The notes: a model not told the origin generated them from the letters alone. DNA of 64,000 nucleotides from an uncultured Prevotella sp. (GCA_946614435.1 CAMOGW010000010.1:1-64000); one strand, 5' to 3'; positions 52,458 to 61,920 are shown, numbered from the stretch's first letter. Numbers and translations: made by a program.

Positions 52458-52927
52458 ATAGGCCATATATAATATATAAATAGGTATAGGAGAATGGCCG
52501 AATAGACTCCTGCCAGCAGGTCGTCGGCCATCACCCAAAAAGCACCGTGGCGACGATCAAGCGAACGTATGCCCAACGGCTTAACAATGTCGAAGAAACG
52601 GAACAAGACCAAGGCTGCCAAAGCGTGCTGCCAGTTGGCTGCCACCAGGAGCGGAGTCCACACACCAATCATCTCATCGACAACCACACGGCTCGGGTCT
52701 TCACCCCAGAACGGCATGAGCTGATGGGTGGCCCACGTGCCGAGTAGCGTGAAAATGAGAATAAGTGCTAAAGTTGTAAGGAAAAGGGTCGCAGGTGAAA
52801 GAATAAAAGAAAGACCCAGCCACATGGCAGTGGCGAGAATGGCGCCTGCGGTGCCTGGCCCCCATGGCCAGAATCCGGCTCCGAACCCTGTTGCAATGAC
52901 AACAGGTAGTACTGGTAGTTGTTTCAT
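52445..52927 (-). CDS. PgpA-family phosphatase, likely phosphatidylinositol-phosphate phosphatase
   Basis: A 160-residue membrane phosphatase. EDPSRVVVDEMIGVW near residue 76, LFRFFDIVKPLGIR near 108 and WVMADDLLAGVYSA near 131 match PgpA with its acidic metal ligands. PgpA normally dephosphorylates phosphatidylglycerophosphate. Next to an inositol-phosphate phosphatidyltransferase it more likely removes phosphate from phosphatidylinositol phosphate. It is the first gene of the minus-strand inositol-lipid operon; a -7 box (TAAATTTG) is at 52936-52943 on the minus strand. Confidence 0.8.
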   Translation of the reverse strand: MKQLPVLPVVIATGFGAGFWPWGPGTAGAILATAMWLGLSFILSPATLFLTTLALILIFTLLGTWATHQLMPFWGEDPSRVVVDEMIGVWTPLLVAANWQHALAALVLFRFFDIVKPLGIRSLDRRHGAFWVMADDLLAGVYSAILLYLFIYYIWPIWGS

Positions 52928-53095
52928 TAGGGCTGCAAATTTAATTATTTTATCCTAAATATCGCTGTTAATGGTCAAAAAAAATTATATGCATGAAAAA
53001 AGTTTTCTAAAATGAGTTGTTTTTTGCGACAAATCAGTAACTTTGCCACCCGAATTTTTCGTGAATACTTTTGTGTATAAATAAATATTTACGTC

Positions 53096-55645
53096 TTGAA
53101 GAAAATACTGTTTTGCCTTTTTTGGCAGATTTTGATAGTCCAAACTGCAATCGCCCAGATCACGGGACAGATTATTGATGCAAGAGATGGCGAGCCTGTA
53201 CCTTATGCCAGTGCCGTCTATCGTGGCAATAAATCGGCTGTGTCGAGCAATGCAGAAGGACGGTTCAGCATAGAAAGGCATAATGGCTGGCGACTGACGA
53301 TTAGTTCGGTGGGCTATGTCCCTCAGGTGATTAAGATCACCTCCAGCACTCCCGATCAGCTTGTGGTAAAACTGAAACCCGACAACCGGCAGTTGGGGGA
53401 GGTGACCGTGCGTTCGAAGCGTTCCACAAAATACAGCCGTAAAAACAACCCGGCTGTAGAACTGATGAAAAAGGTGATTGCGGCAAAGAAAAAGACCAGC
53501 TTGGATACGCATGACTATTATCAGTATAATAACTATCAGAAAATCATGCTGGGCCTGAACGAGCTGACTCCTGAGAAACTGGAGACTGGCTTGTTCAAGA
53601 AGCACCAATGGCTGCTTGACCAAGTGGAGGTGTGCCAATATAACAATAAGCTCATTCTGCCATTGTCGGTCAATGAGACGGTCACCCAGAAGCTGTATCG
53701 CAAAGACCCGCACACAGAGAAAAGCATCATCAAGGGACAATCATCGACAGGCGTGAATGATTTGTTCCAGACAGGCGATATCATCACTACGGTTATGAAG
53801 GATGTCTTCACCGATATCGACCTTTATGAAGACAATATTCGCCTATTCCAATATCCTTTCCCCAGTCCTATCGGAAAGGACGCTATCCAGTTTTATCGTT
53901 TCTATATCACCGACACCACAATGGTGGGGGAAGACCGATGCTTTCAGCTCGATTTCACACCTAACAACCAGCAGGATTTCGGTTTCCGTGGCCAGATATT
54001 TATCTTGGCCGACTCGTCCTATCAGGTGCGCCGATGCGAGATGACCATTCCAAAGACCAGCGACGTGAACTGGGTGGAGCACATGCAGTGTGTGCAAGAG
54101 TTTACGAAACTTCATACGGGTGAGTGGCAGCTGACACTTGACGATATGTTTGCCGAGCTCAAGGCGGCTAAGTTCCTCTCCAAGTTCATTGTGGTTCGCA
54201 CAACTCGCCGCACTGACTATGCTTTCGATGAAATACCGAAGTCGTTGTTGCGCGGACGGAAGCCTGTGCTCAAGGATTCCTATGCCGAGATGCGTGACGA
54301 TAATTTCTGGAACCAGTATCGCCAAGTGAAACTCACGAAGAGTGAGAGCACCATGGATTCGTTCGTACAGCAACTTGGGAAAATCAAGGGCTTGAAATAT
54401 ATCGTGTTTGGTGTGAAGGCCCTGATTGAGAACTTCGTAGAAACAGGTACAAAGGAGCATCCGAGCAAAGTGGATATAGGCCCGGTGAATACCATTATTT
54501 CGCAGAACTTCTACGACAAATGGCGTTTGCGTGCAAGTGCGCAGACCACGGCCAACCTGTTCCCGCACCTGTTCTTCAAAGGATACTATGCCCGAGGCAT
54601 GTGCTCGAACGAGAACTACTATGATGCTGAAGTCACCTATACATTTAATAAGCCAGGCTATCTGCCGCGTGAGTTCCCGAAGAAGGCTATTACGATTCAG
54701 TCTATGCGTGATGTAGCCTTGCCCAGCGACAAGTTCATACAGACCGATAAGGACAATATGTTCACTTCGTTCAAGGTGACTAAGATTGATAAGATGTTCC
54801 TTTACAACCGGCAGGCTATCTACTTTGACTTTGAGGAGGAGTGGGGCATCAAGTATTTTGCTGAGGCCAAGGTTGAGCGTGTGGCACCCATCGGAAACAT
54901 CGAACTGAAACCGCTGGCTACAGGAACTCCACTTGACTATATCCGCTATAGCGAGGCTACCGTGGGTGTGCGCTATGCACCGGGTGAGACTTTTATCAAC
55001 ACCAAGCAGCACCGCTGGCCCATCAATCTCGATGCTCCCGTGTTCCGATTGCAGCACACGATGGGCTTCAAGGGCGTGTTGGGCGGACAGTATAACTACA
55101 ACTTCACTGAAGGCGAGATATACAAGCGTTTCTGGATGCCCATGAGCTGGGGTAAGATAGACACACGCATCAAGTTTGGCGCACAGTGGAACCGCGTGCC
55201 ATATCCGTTGCTCATCATGCCAGTGGCTAACTTGGGCTTTATATTGGAGGATCAGACGTTCAACCTCATCAATAACATGGAGTTCCTGAACGACCGATAT
55301 GCATCAATTATGATCGACTGGGACCTGAACGGTAAGGTTTTCAATCGCATCCCCCTGCTGCGCAAACTGAAATGGCGTGAGTGGATTAGCCTGAAGTGTC
55401 TGTGGGGACAGCTGACCGACAAGAATAATCCGTTTCTGGCTGAAAATCAGGACAATGGAGTGCTGATGGACTTCCCCGAAGGCTGCTATGTCATGGACCC
55501 GAAGAAGCCTTATTTCGAATTATCTCTCGGAATACACAATATTTTCAAACTAATACACGTTGAATATGTAAGACGACTCAGCTATACCGATCTTCCCACA
55601 GCCAATAAGTGGGGAGTGCGGTTCATGATTCGTACAACATTCTGA
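53096..55645 (+). CDS. DUF5686 outer-membrane protein with carboxypeptidase-like domain
   Basis: An 849-residue outer-membrane protein. The signal peptide (KKILFCLFWQILIVQTAIAQ) follows a TTG start at 53096; no in-frame ATG precedes the signal sequence. Residues about 23-100 form a carboxypeptidase-regulatory-like beta domain (TGQIIDARDGEPVPYASAVY), and the remainder is the DUF5686 barrel-like region ending KWGVRFMIRTTF. The role is unknown. A -7 box (TAACTTTG, 53038-53045) lies before it. It is divergent from the inositol-lipid operon and upstream of the MIPS gene. Confidence 0.8.
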   Translation: MKKILFCLFWQILIVQTAIAQITGQIIDARDGEPVPYASAVYRGNKSAVSSNAEGRFSIERHNGWRLTISSVGYVPQVIKITSSTPDQLVVKLKPDNRQLGEVTVRSKRSTKYSRKNNPAVELMKKVIAAKKKTSLDTHDYYQYNNYQKIMLGLNELTPEKLETGLFKKHQWLLDQVEVCQYNNKLILPLSVNETVTQKLYRKDPHTEKSIIKGQSSTGVNDLFQTGDIITTVMKDVFTDIDLYEDNIRLFQYPFPSPIGKDAIQFYRFYITDTTMVGEDRCFQLDFTPNNQQDFGFRGQIFILADSSYQVRRCEMTIPKTSDVNWVEHMQCVQEFTKLHTGEWQLTLDDMFAELKAAKFLSKFIVVRTTRRTDYAFDEIPKSLLRGRKPVLKDSYAEMRDDNFWNQYRQVKLTKSESTMDSFVQQLGKIKGLKYIVFGVKALIENFVETGTKEHPSKVDIGPVNTIISQNFYDKWRLRASAQTTANLFPHLFFKGYYARGMCSNENYYDAEVTYTFNKPGYLPREFPKKAITIQSMRDVALPSDKFIQTDKDNMFTSFKVTKIDKMFLYNRQAIYFDFEEEWGIKYFAEAKVERVAPIGNIELKPLATGTPLDYIRYSEATVGVRYAPGETFINTKQHRWPINLDAPVFRLQHTMGFKGVLGGQYNYNFTEGEIYKRFWMPMSWGKIDTRIKFGAQWNRVPYPLLIMPVANLGFILEDQTFNLINNMEFLNDRYASIMIDWDLNGKVFNRIPLLRKLKWREWISLKCLWGQLTDKNNPFLAENQDNGVLMDFPEGCYVMDPKKPYFELSLGIHNIFKLIHVEYVRRLSYTDLPTANKWGVRFMIRTTF

Positions 55646-55723
55646 TGTGGCCTGACGTTTAGATACTAAAAAAACAAAATAACGCAAATATATAACAAAT
55701 TTCATAATTATTAATCAAGAACT

Positions 55724-55757
55724 GGGTAACCTTTAAGGTTCCCACCTCCGTAGGAGG
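55724..55757 (+). promoter_or_regulatory. Two adjacent hairpins in the leader of the MIPS gene
   Basis: GGGTAACCTT/AAGGTTCCC (55724-55743) and CCTCC-GTA-GGAGG (55745-55757) form two back-to-back stems 17 bases before the MIPS start. No T-run follows, so they are not a normal terminator for the DUF5686 gene. They could be an RNA stabiliser, an attenuator or a ligand-sensing leader. Confidence 0.5.
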
Positions 55758-55774
55758 CTAAAAAACAAAAAGAA

Positions 55775-57082
55775 ATGGAAAAAGTAAATGTGAAACCCGC
55801 TGAGGGTAAGTTGGGAATCATGGTAGTTGGCAATGGCGCTGTAGCTACTACGTTCATGACCGGTGTGCTGATGGCTCGTAAGGGTCTGGCTAAGCCTATT
55901 GGCTCAATGACACAGTACGACAAGATTCGTGTGGGTCGTGGTGCTGACAAGAAGTACATGAAGTATGGTGATATCGTTTCGATTGCCAATCTGAACGACA
56001 TCGTGTTTGGTACCTGGGATGTTTATCCTCAGAATGCTTACCAGTCGGCTATGTATGCCGAGGTGCTGAAGCCGAAGGATATTGAGCCTGTACGCGAAGA
56101 GTTGGAGAAGATTGTCCCCATGAAGGCCGCTTTCGACAAGAACTATGCAAAGCGTCTGGATGGTGACAACGTGAAGGACTGCAAGACCCGTTGGGACATG
56201 GTAGAGCAGTTGCGTGAGGACATCCGCAACTTCAAACAGCAGAATGGCTGCTCTCGCATCGTAGTGCTGTGGGCTGCTTCTACTGAGATCTACGTACCTG
56301 TTTACGAGCCGGTTCACAACCGTCTGGCTGACCTCGAGGCTGCCATGAAGGCTGACGATCGCGAGCATGTGGCTCCCTCTATGTGCTATGCTTATGCTGC
56401 TCTGACTGAGGGCGCTCCCTTCGTGATGGGTGCTCCTAACACCACTGTTGATATTCCTGCTATGTGGGAACTGGCTGAGAAGACAAAGATGCCTATCGCC
56501 GGTAAGGACTTTAAGACTGGTCAGACACTGGTGAAGAGCGGTTTCGCTCCGATTATCGGCACTCGTTGCTTGGGTCTCGACGGATGGTTCTCTACCAATA
56601 TCCTGGGCAACCGCGACGGTCTGGTGCTCGACGAGCCTCAGAACTTCCGTACCAAGGAGGTGTCAAAGCTCTCTACGCTGGAGACCATCCTGAAGGCCGA
56701 AGATCAGCCCGATCTCTACACCGACTACTATCACAAGGTGCGTATCAACTACTATCCTCCCCGCAACGACAACAAGGAGTCTTGGGACAACATCGACATC
56801 TTCGGATGGATGGGCTATCCCATGCAGATCAAGATCAACTTCCTCTGCCGCGACTCTATCCTTGCTGCTCCTGTATGTCTCGACCTCTGTCTGCTCATCG
56901 ACCTCGCTGCTCGCGCAGGCCGTTTCGGCACACAGCGCTTCCTGAGCTTCTTCTTGAAGAGCCCGATGCACGACTACACGCAGGGTGAGGAGGCTGTGAA
57001 CCACCTGTATCGTCAGCATACCATGCTGAAGAACGCTATCCGCGAGATGGGTGGCTACGAGGCTGACGAGGAGATTGATTAA
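55775..57082 (+). CDS. ino1: myo-Inositol-1-phosphate synthase
   Basis: A 435-residue cytoplasmic enzyme that converts glucose-6-phosphate to myo-inositol-1-phosphate with NAD. LGIMVVGNGAVATTFMTGV near residue 10 is the NAD-binding loop, IVVLWAASTEIYVP is central, and GKDFKTGQTLVKSG near residue 250 carries catalytic lysines. It supplies the head group for the phosphatidyltransferase encoded about 4 kb away. Its codons favour the forms typical of highly expressed genes (for example many gct and ggt), unlike most neighbours. Confidence 0.92.
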   Translation: MEKVNVKPAEGKLGIMVVGNGAVATTFMTGVLMARKGLAKPIGSMTQYDKIRVGRGADKKYMKYGDIVSIANLNDIVFGTWDVYPQNAYQSAMYAEVLKPKDIEPVREELEKIVPMKAAFDKNYAKRLDGDNVKDCKTRWDMVEQLREDIRNFKQQNGCSRIVVLWAASTEIYVPVYEPVHNRLADLEAAMKADDREHVAPSMCYAYAALTEGAPFVMGAPNTTVDIPAMWELAEKTKMPIAGKDFKTGQTLVKSGFAPIIGTRCLGLDGWFSTNILGNRDGLVLDEPQNFRTKEVSKLSTLETILKAEDQPDLYTDYYHKVRINYYPPRNDNKESWDNIDIFGWMGYPMQIKINFLCRDSILAAPVCLDLCLLIDLAARAGRFGTQRFLSFFLKSPMHDYTQGEEAVNHLYRQHTMLKNAIREMGGYEADEEID

Positions 57083-57516
57083 GCCAGTGAAAAACTTTTA
57101 GAGAATGCCGCGTATGCTTGCTTTGTGTGAGTGTACGTGGCTTTTTGTTTTCAAGAACGTAAGAAAGTTATAGTGAGACATGGAGCAGTTGTTGGTCAAA
57201 AACATCGGTACACTTATTGTTGATAAGCATTGCAAAGAGTTATGCTGAAGGGAAAGTAGCCAACTTTTTTATCACTATTCCGATGAAGAGCGTCAGCTAC
57301 CTGCCTTACGCTTATACGTCACCTGTCATCAGGCGTGTGTTCCTTGCAGGGAAAGAATGTCGTGTATGATAAAAACGAACCGAATGATCATGATTTTATA
57401 GCATATAGCCAGGCATGACTACCGAACAGGCTCTTTTGAATGAAAATGGCTTTTTGGGGGAGTCAATAATTCATTATCTTTGCATGGTAATTTGAATAAA
57501 AAATGAACATTGCATT
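57083..57516. other. Intergenic stretch; promoter at its right end
   Basis: About 430 bases with no convincing gene or repeat. At 57453-57482 a TTTG and a TATCTTTG box 18 bases apart form the promoter of the next gene. Confidence 0.55.
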
Positions 57517-58458
57517 ATGAAAAAGGAATTTGTTTTTATCGCATCCATGCTGTTGGCACTGGCATGCGTAGTATCATTGACCTCATGTGGCGACGATAAG
57601 GAAGACGCCACTGACAATCAGAATCCTTCAGCCCAGCCTGGAGGCGGAAGTGGCAACTCGGGTAGTGGAAGCTCGGACAGCAACATCTATGGCACATGGT
57701 ATAATATGCAAGTGAAAGAGAGTGCTGAAGAGATAGAGATAGAGACGTTCACACTGAATGCCGACAACACTTGTGTATGGGGAGAGTACGAGATAGGTGC
57801 AAGTGACAACTGGACTACTATTGAAAAGGACATAGACACGGGCGTGTTCACTCTTGCCGGCAACACTCTGACGACTATAGAAGACAATAGTGGTCAGCAG
57901 CATACCTATCAGTTTGTGCTTAACAACGATGGCACGGCAACTGCGACCTTGCAGAAGAGCAACGGTGAGACAAAGACCACATTGTGGAAGCGCTTTGAAG
58001 CTGGCATGACCCCGGAGGCTTATCTCACACAGCTGGCTGCCGGTAAGAAGCAACACTCTAATTCAACTTCATCGTTGGTGGGACAGTGGCAGACTACTCG
58101 TGTTGTGGGTACAGAGAACGGTGAGTCGTTCGACTGGAGTGGTGATCAACTGAACTATGAGTCGATGGTCCGGCTTACCGTCAATGCCGACGGTACTTAT
58201 CTGGAGGAAGACCAGAAGTATCAAATCGGTGTGTTTAGAAAGTGTGGAAGTGGAAATTGGTATATGTTAAACGGTGTTCTCAGGCTGGAAGAGCTGGGCT
58301 ATTACTCCAGGAGTGGGGATGAATCAGTTTATCATCAACGCAATGAACCGGAAATCCGCACATATTCCATGATCAGTTTAGGTGCTACCGAACTCGTGAT
58401 ACGTGAGGTTGACGCGGAGGAACAGCTGGATATAACCATCACTTTCAAGCGCCTATAA
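57517..58458 (+). CDS. Two-domain lipocalin-like lipoprotein
   Basis: A 313-residue lipoprotein (lipobox LTSC, cysteine at about residue 24). A glycine- and serine-rich linker (about 35-58) leads to two lipocalin-like beta domains, each opening with a GTW/GQW motif: SNIYGTWYNMQV near 60 and SSLVGQWQTTRVV near 190. Such proteins are abundant in Prevotella, with no assigned role. It has its own promoter (57453-57482). Confidence 0.7.
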   Translation: MKKEFVFIASMLLALACVVSLTSCGDDKEDATDNQNPSAQPGGGSGNSGSGSSDSNIYGTWYNMQVKESAEEIEIETFTLNADNTCVWGEYEIGASDNWTTIEKDIDTGVFTLAGNTLTTIEDNSGQQHTYQFVLNNDGTATATLQKSNGETKTTLWKRFEAGMTPEAYLTQLAAGKKQHSNSTSSLVGQWQTTRVVGTENGESFDWSGDQLNYESMVRLTVNADGTYLEEDQKYQIGVFRKCGSGNWYMLNGVLRLEELGYYSRSGDESVYHQRNEPEIRTYSMISLGATELVIREVDAEEQLDITITFKRL

Positions 58459-58520
58459 AGCGTTTTGAATGTGATGCGTCTGTTTCGCAAAAGACTTTTC
58501 AACTCAAAAAGGGACGCTGG

Positions 58521-58865
58521 ATGCCTGTAATGTTGACGGTTGACTATTACAGGAATGGTAAAACGACCTCTTATGTGTCGGCCTGGACTAAAGATGTTCT
58601 TGAGTTTAAGGAGGATGGCACTTTGACGTTCACTGTGTCGAGTGAAGGCAATCCTTTCCTTACTGAGGATGTAGTACTCTCGTCCACCTATTCCATTAGC
58701 AATGGCAGTATTTATTTCGACTATCGGTATGGTGACCTCTTTTCATTTGATATCAATTCTCAGGAAGGCAATCGTCTGGATATAGAGACGATATGGCGAA
58801 CCAAGAGCGGGATTGATGCTTATCAGGTGAGTGCGATTGCCGGTGATTTCGTAAAAGTAAAATAG
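58521..58865 (+). pseudogene. Headless lipocalin-like domain fragment
   Basis: 114 residues from the first ATG, but the open frame continues upstream without a start: KKGRW precedes the ATG and is the usual opening of these domains. There is no signal peptide, and it lies in another frame from the two-domain lipoprotein just upstream. It looks like the end of a third domain lost by frameshift, or a fragment of a paralog. A functional small protein is less likely. Confidence 0.5.
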
Positions 58866-58887
58866 AAATCTGCGGGAATCATCGTAA

Positions 58888-58938
58888 AAGAAAATGAATG
58901 AGCCCGGCTGCTGCATGACCGGGCTCATTCATTTTCTT
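58888..58938. terminator. Bidirectional terminator between convergent genes
   Basis: A perfect 18-base stem, GAAAATGAATGAGCCCGG (58890-58907) with CCGGGCTCATTCATTTTC (58919-58936), extended by two A-T pairs and closed by an 11-base loop. A-rich and T-rich flanks make it a terminator on both strands, for the lipocalin fragment and for the LytTR gene. Confidence 0.85.
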
Positions 58939-58942
58939 CTTT

Positions 58943-59692
58943 TTATAGCGTTCGGAACCGTTCGATGAGCCGTTTGCGGAAGAACCGTCCCACTTTCACA
59001 TAGCTGATATGGTCGAAAGGGGGATAGAAGTGACAGTAGTTGTCCTTCACTTTCATCAGACAGCTGATGTTGACGATGTATTTCTGGTTGACCTGAATGA
59101 ATTGCCCGTCGAGCGACAGGAGGGTCTCATTGGTCACATTACGTTTCAGCCTGATGGGATTCCGTTGGTTGGCTACTACTGCTTCCCACACCCTTTGGTC
59201 GTGGTTGTACTGGAATACGCCGATGTCCTGAATCTTTATCAATTGGAAATCGACGGTGTTCAGATAGAACAGCAGGCTGTCGTTGATATGCTTGCTGATG
59301 CTGTTGCCCTGGCTCTGTTGCTGCTGTGGCTTTTGTTCGTTGGCAATGCGCTGCAGGATCATGTCCAGTTCCTCGTCTTCGACGGGCTTCATCAGGTAGT
59401 CGAAGGCATGGTTTCGGAAAGCCCTGATGACGTACTCGCTATATGACGTACACATCACCACATAGCACCACAGTCCCCTTTCCTCCATCTTCTGCATGAA
59501 GTCGATGCCGTTCATGTCGGGCATCTCAATGTCCAGGAACACGATGTCGGGTTCCTCGTCTTTTATCAGTTGCAGGCCTTGCTCGCCATTTTGCGCAGTT
59601 CCTGCTACAGTGAAGCCTTTGCGCGAATTCAGTTTTTGGCTAAGTATGTCGATCGCTGAACGCTCATCGTCGATAATGATTACTTTGAACAT
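58943..59692 (-). CDS. LytTR-family response regulator
   Basis: A 249-residue cytoplasmic regulator. The receiver domain (about 1-120) has the acidic pair in IIDDERSA, the phosphorylated aspartate in DIVFLDIEMPDMNG and the lysine in YLMKPVEDEE. A LytTR DNA-binding domain follows (about 145-249; LDGQFIQVNQKYIVNIS, YVKVGRFFRKRL). It pairs with the sensor kinase gene 18 bases upstream. Confidence 0.9.
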   Translation of the reverse strand: MFKVIIIDDERSAIDILSQKLNSRKGFTVAGTAQNGEQGLQLIKDEEPDIVFLDIEMPDMNGIDFMQKMEERGLWCYVVMCTSYSEYVIRAFRNHAFDYLMKPVEDEELDMILQRIANEQKPQQQQSQGNSISKHINDSLLFYLNTVDFQLIKIQDIGVFQYNHDQRVWEAVVANQRNPIRLKRNVTNETLLSLDGQFIQVNQKYIVNISCLMKVKDNYCHFYPPFDHISYVKVGRFFRKRLIERFRTL

Positions 59693-59710
59693 TTTTTTCT
59701 CTCTCGTTTC

Positions 59711-61744
59711 TCACGTTAAGTTATTGAAGTGTTGCGGGATGCGCAGGGTAGCCTGGCAACCCGTCGTTGTTGTACTTGTCCCGTCTTTCAGGTTCTCAAG
59801 GTCTATATCCATCTGTCCGTGTCGGCTGTATTTGTTCAGCACCTCCATTGTCTGCCTGATGATGTAGAGTCCTGTGCCGGTGGTTGTGTCCTTGACGGCC
59901 CTGATGTCGAATCCGCGTCCGTTGTCGCTCACGACGATAACCAGTGTGTCGTTCTTCTCCATTGCTATCTGTATGGTGAGCCGCTTTTCGCCGTCGCGTC
60001 CTTTCAGTCCGTGCTTGATGGCATTCTCAGCCAGTATCTGAACAAACATCGAGGGTATGTGGAGTGCCGACAGGTCGAGGCCGGGAGCTACGTCGATTGT
60101 ATAAACGAAGTGTTCTGTCAGTTCCTGCTCCAGGCTGATATAGTAGCTCACGAAGTCCATTTCCTCTTGCAGTGTGACGATGGTGCGGCTCGACACATCC
60201 AGATTGGCCCGTATGAGTTTCACCAGTTTCATGAGTTCCTTCTCCTCGTCTTCCTGTGCGTGGCCTATGCGGTGGTTGAGCACGTTGAACACGAAGTGCG
60301 GCGATATGCGTTGCTGTACGTTGGCCAGTCTCAGCCGTAGCATGTCCATCTCGTTCTGTGTGCGCTGTCGCCTTGCGTACATCCACCTGTAGGCCAGTAC
60401 CAGTATCAGGATGATGACGAGGGCGGTGAGAATCATGATCCAAAAATAGGCCTTTTGAGTATTTTCCCGCTGCTGGGCGATTTCCAGCTGATGGTTCAGT
60501 CGCAGTGTGTCCTCGCTCATGCGCATGATGATTTCGGTAGCGCGCATGTGTTCGCGGTTCTTTCCTATCGAGTCGTTGCGCTTCTCCTCAGCCAGTTTCA
60601 TGTCTAAGGCACGGGCGGTCTGTCCCGTCTTCATGTAGTAGTCGAATGTGTAGCGGTTGCGAATGTCGGACAGCCCCTGTTCGGTATGAGGATTGAGTTG
60701 CGGAACGGCCAACAGCTGTTCTGCACGCTTCAGTTCCCCCTTCTTGACAGCTGCACCGATGCGTACCGTCTGACAGTAGTCCACGGCATCGGCCACTTGG
60801 TTCTGCCTGAAGAAAGGCTCCACTCGGTCTATGCAGTTTAGTGCCTCGTCGGTTCGCCCCAGATTGAGCAGTACGTCGCCCATGTTGAGCAGGCACAGAT
60901 ACATGTCGAACGTATCGCCGGCTCCGATTCGCTTCAGCAACTGCTCTAACTGCTGAAACATGCTGAGTGCCTTGGCATAGTCTTTCTGATAGTAGAAGAA
61001 GTTCCCGTAGTTGTTCAGATAGTAGGCCTGCATGTTCAGAGGCATGCTGTGAAGCCGTTCGCCCACTTTCTCGTAGCAGTTGCGTGCGTTCTCGAAGTCC
61101 GACAAGTTCTGATAGATGCGACCCAGTCCCATGTAGAGCGTTGCCTTCACCGAAGGGTTCACTGAGGTTGAGTCGGCCAGAAACAGTGCGCGCCTGTACC
61201 AGAGCGATGCTTCGGGCAGCCGGTTCTGCAGGGCATACACATCGGCCATGTTGCCGCATACCATAGGCAGCATGATGGCCATGTCGCTCTTCATCAGCAG
61301 GTCGTAGGCTTGCTTGCGCAGTGTGATGACGGTGTCGCTCAGCGAACGGAAGTGTTGCCTGTAGGCGGCCTCGGCCTCATAGGCCATGCCTTCCACAGTG
61401 TTCAGTCGTTGCTGGTCGCCTGATGCCACATGGGTTCGGGCGCGGTGTGCAAAGCTGACGGTTGCCTGAGTATAGGGTAGGAGGGAGTCGGGTGTGGTGC
61501 TGAGGAAGAAGTAGTTGGCCCAGCGCACGTAGTAGGCATACCACTCGATGCTGTCCTGGGCATGAACCATTCCGTTTGTAATCATCTGTGGCACAGCTGC
61601 CGACATCACAGCTATTGAGTCGTCGAGCTCCTGTAACTTTCCATTCACGCTCGGCCAGTCACTGTGGGTGGGCCTGTCGCTATAGCAGGCGGTGAGTGCC
61701 AGAACGACAATGAGGTAGATAAGAACTTTCTTCATCTTCATCAT
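59711..61744 (-). CDS. LytS-type sensor histidine kinase with periplasmic TPR region
   Basis: A 677-residue kinase. The N-terminus is a signal ending in LTAC, which looks like a lipobox. TPR-like helical repeats (about 60-400) follow and would lie outside the cytoplasm, then one membrane helix (IMILTALVIILILVLAYRW) and a His_kinase domain with ISPHFVFNVLNH (phosphorylated histidine) and an AENAIKHGL N-box. All catalytic motifs are intact, unlike the three paralogs at 14-18 kb. Starts at 61744, 61741 or 61735 are all possible; a -7 box (TATATTTG) lies at 61764-61771 on the minus strand. Confidence 0.85.
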   Translation of the reverse strand: MMKMKKVLIYLIVVLALTACYSDRPTHSDWPSVNGKLQELDDSIAVMSAAVPQMITNGMVHAQDSIEWYAYYVRWANYFFLSTTPDSLLPYTQATVSFAHRARTHVASGDQQRLNTVEGMAYEAEAAYRQHFRSLSDTVITLRKQAYDLLMKSDMAIMLPMVCGNMADVYALQNRLPEASLWYRRALFLADSTSVNPSVKATLYMGLGRIYQNLSDFENARNCYEKVGERLHSMPLNMQAYYLNNYGNFFYYQKDYAKALSMFQQLEQLLKRIGAGDTFDMYLCLLNMGDVLLNLGRTDEALNCIDRVEPFFRQNQVADAVDYCQTVRIGAAVKKGELKRAEQLLAVPQLNPHTEQGLSDIRNRYTFDYYMKTGQTARALDMKLAEEKRNDSIGKNREHMRATEIIMRMSEDTLRLNHQLEIAQQRENTQKAYFWIMILTALVIILILVLAYRWMYARRQRTQNEMDMLRLRLANVQQRISPHFVFNVLNHRIGHAQEDEEKELMKLVKLIRANLDVSSRTIVTLQEEMDFVSYYISLEQELTEHFVYTIDVAPGLDLSALHIPSMFVQILAENAIKHGLKGRDGEKRLTIQIAMEKNDTLVIVVSDNGRGFDIRAVKDTTTGTGLYIIRQTMEVLNKYSRHGQMDIDLENLKDGTSTTTTGCQATLRIPQHFNNLT

Positions 61745-61863
61745 CAAAAAAGCAATTCTGTTGCAAATATACAAAAAATGTTCAACAAAAAAATGATATG
61801 TCTGCATCGCATGTATCTTTTCATGGTGCAGTTGAACTAAAAATGTGTCTATTCGTAAATAAA

Positions 61864-61903
61864 AACGAGCCATTCACGGCTGAATGCTCATGAATGGCTC
61901 GTT
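61864..61903 (-). terminator. Terminator after the FimB/Mfa2-like gene
   Basis: AACGAGCCATTCA (61864-61876) and TGAATGGCTCGTT (61891-61903) form a perfect 13-base stem, followed on the minus strand by TTTTTATTT. It lies 18 bases past the minus-strand stop. Confidence 0.85.
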
Positions 61904-61920
61904 CTGTAGCGAACTTCATG

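Noticed and set aside
57283..57369. 28-codon frame starting MKSVSYLPYAYTS
   Set aside because: Too short, without promoter or coupling to a neighbour, and no recognised homology.
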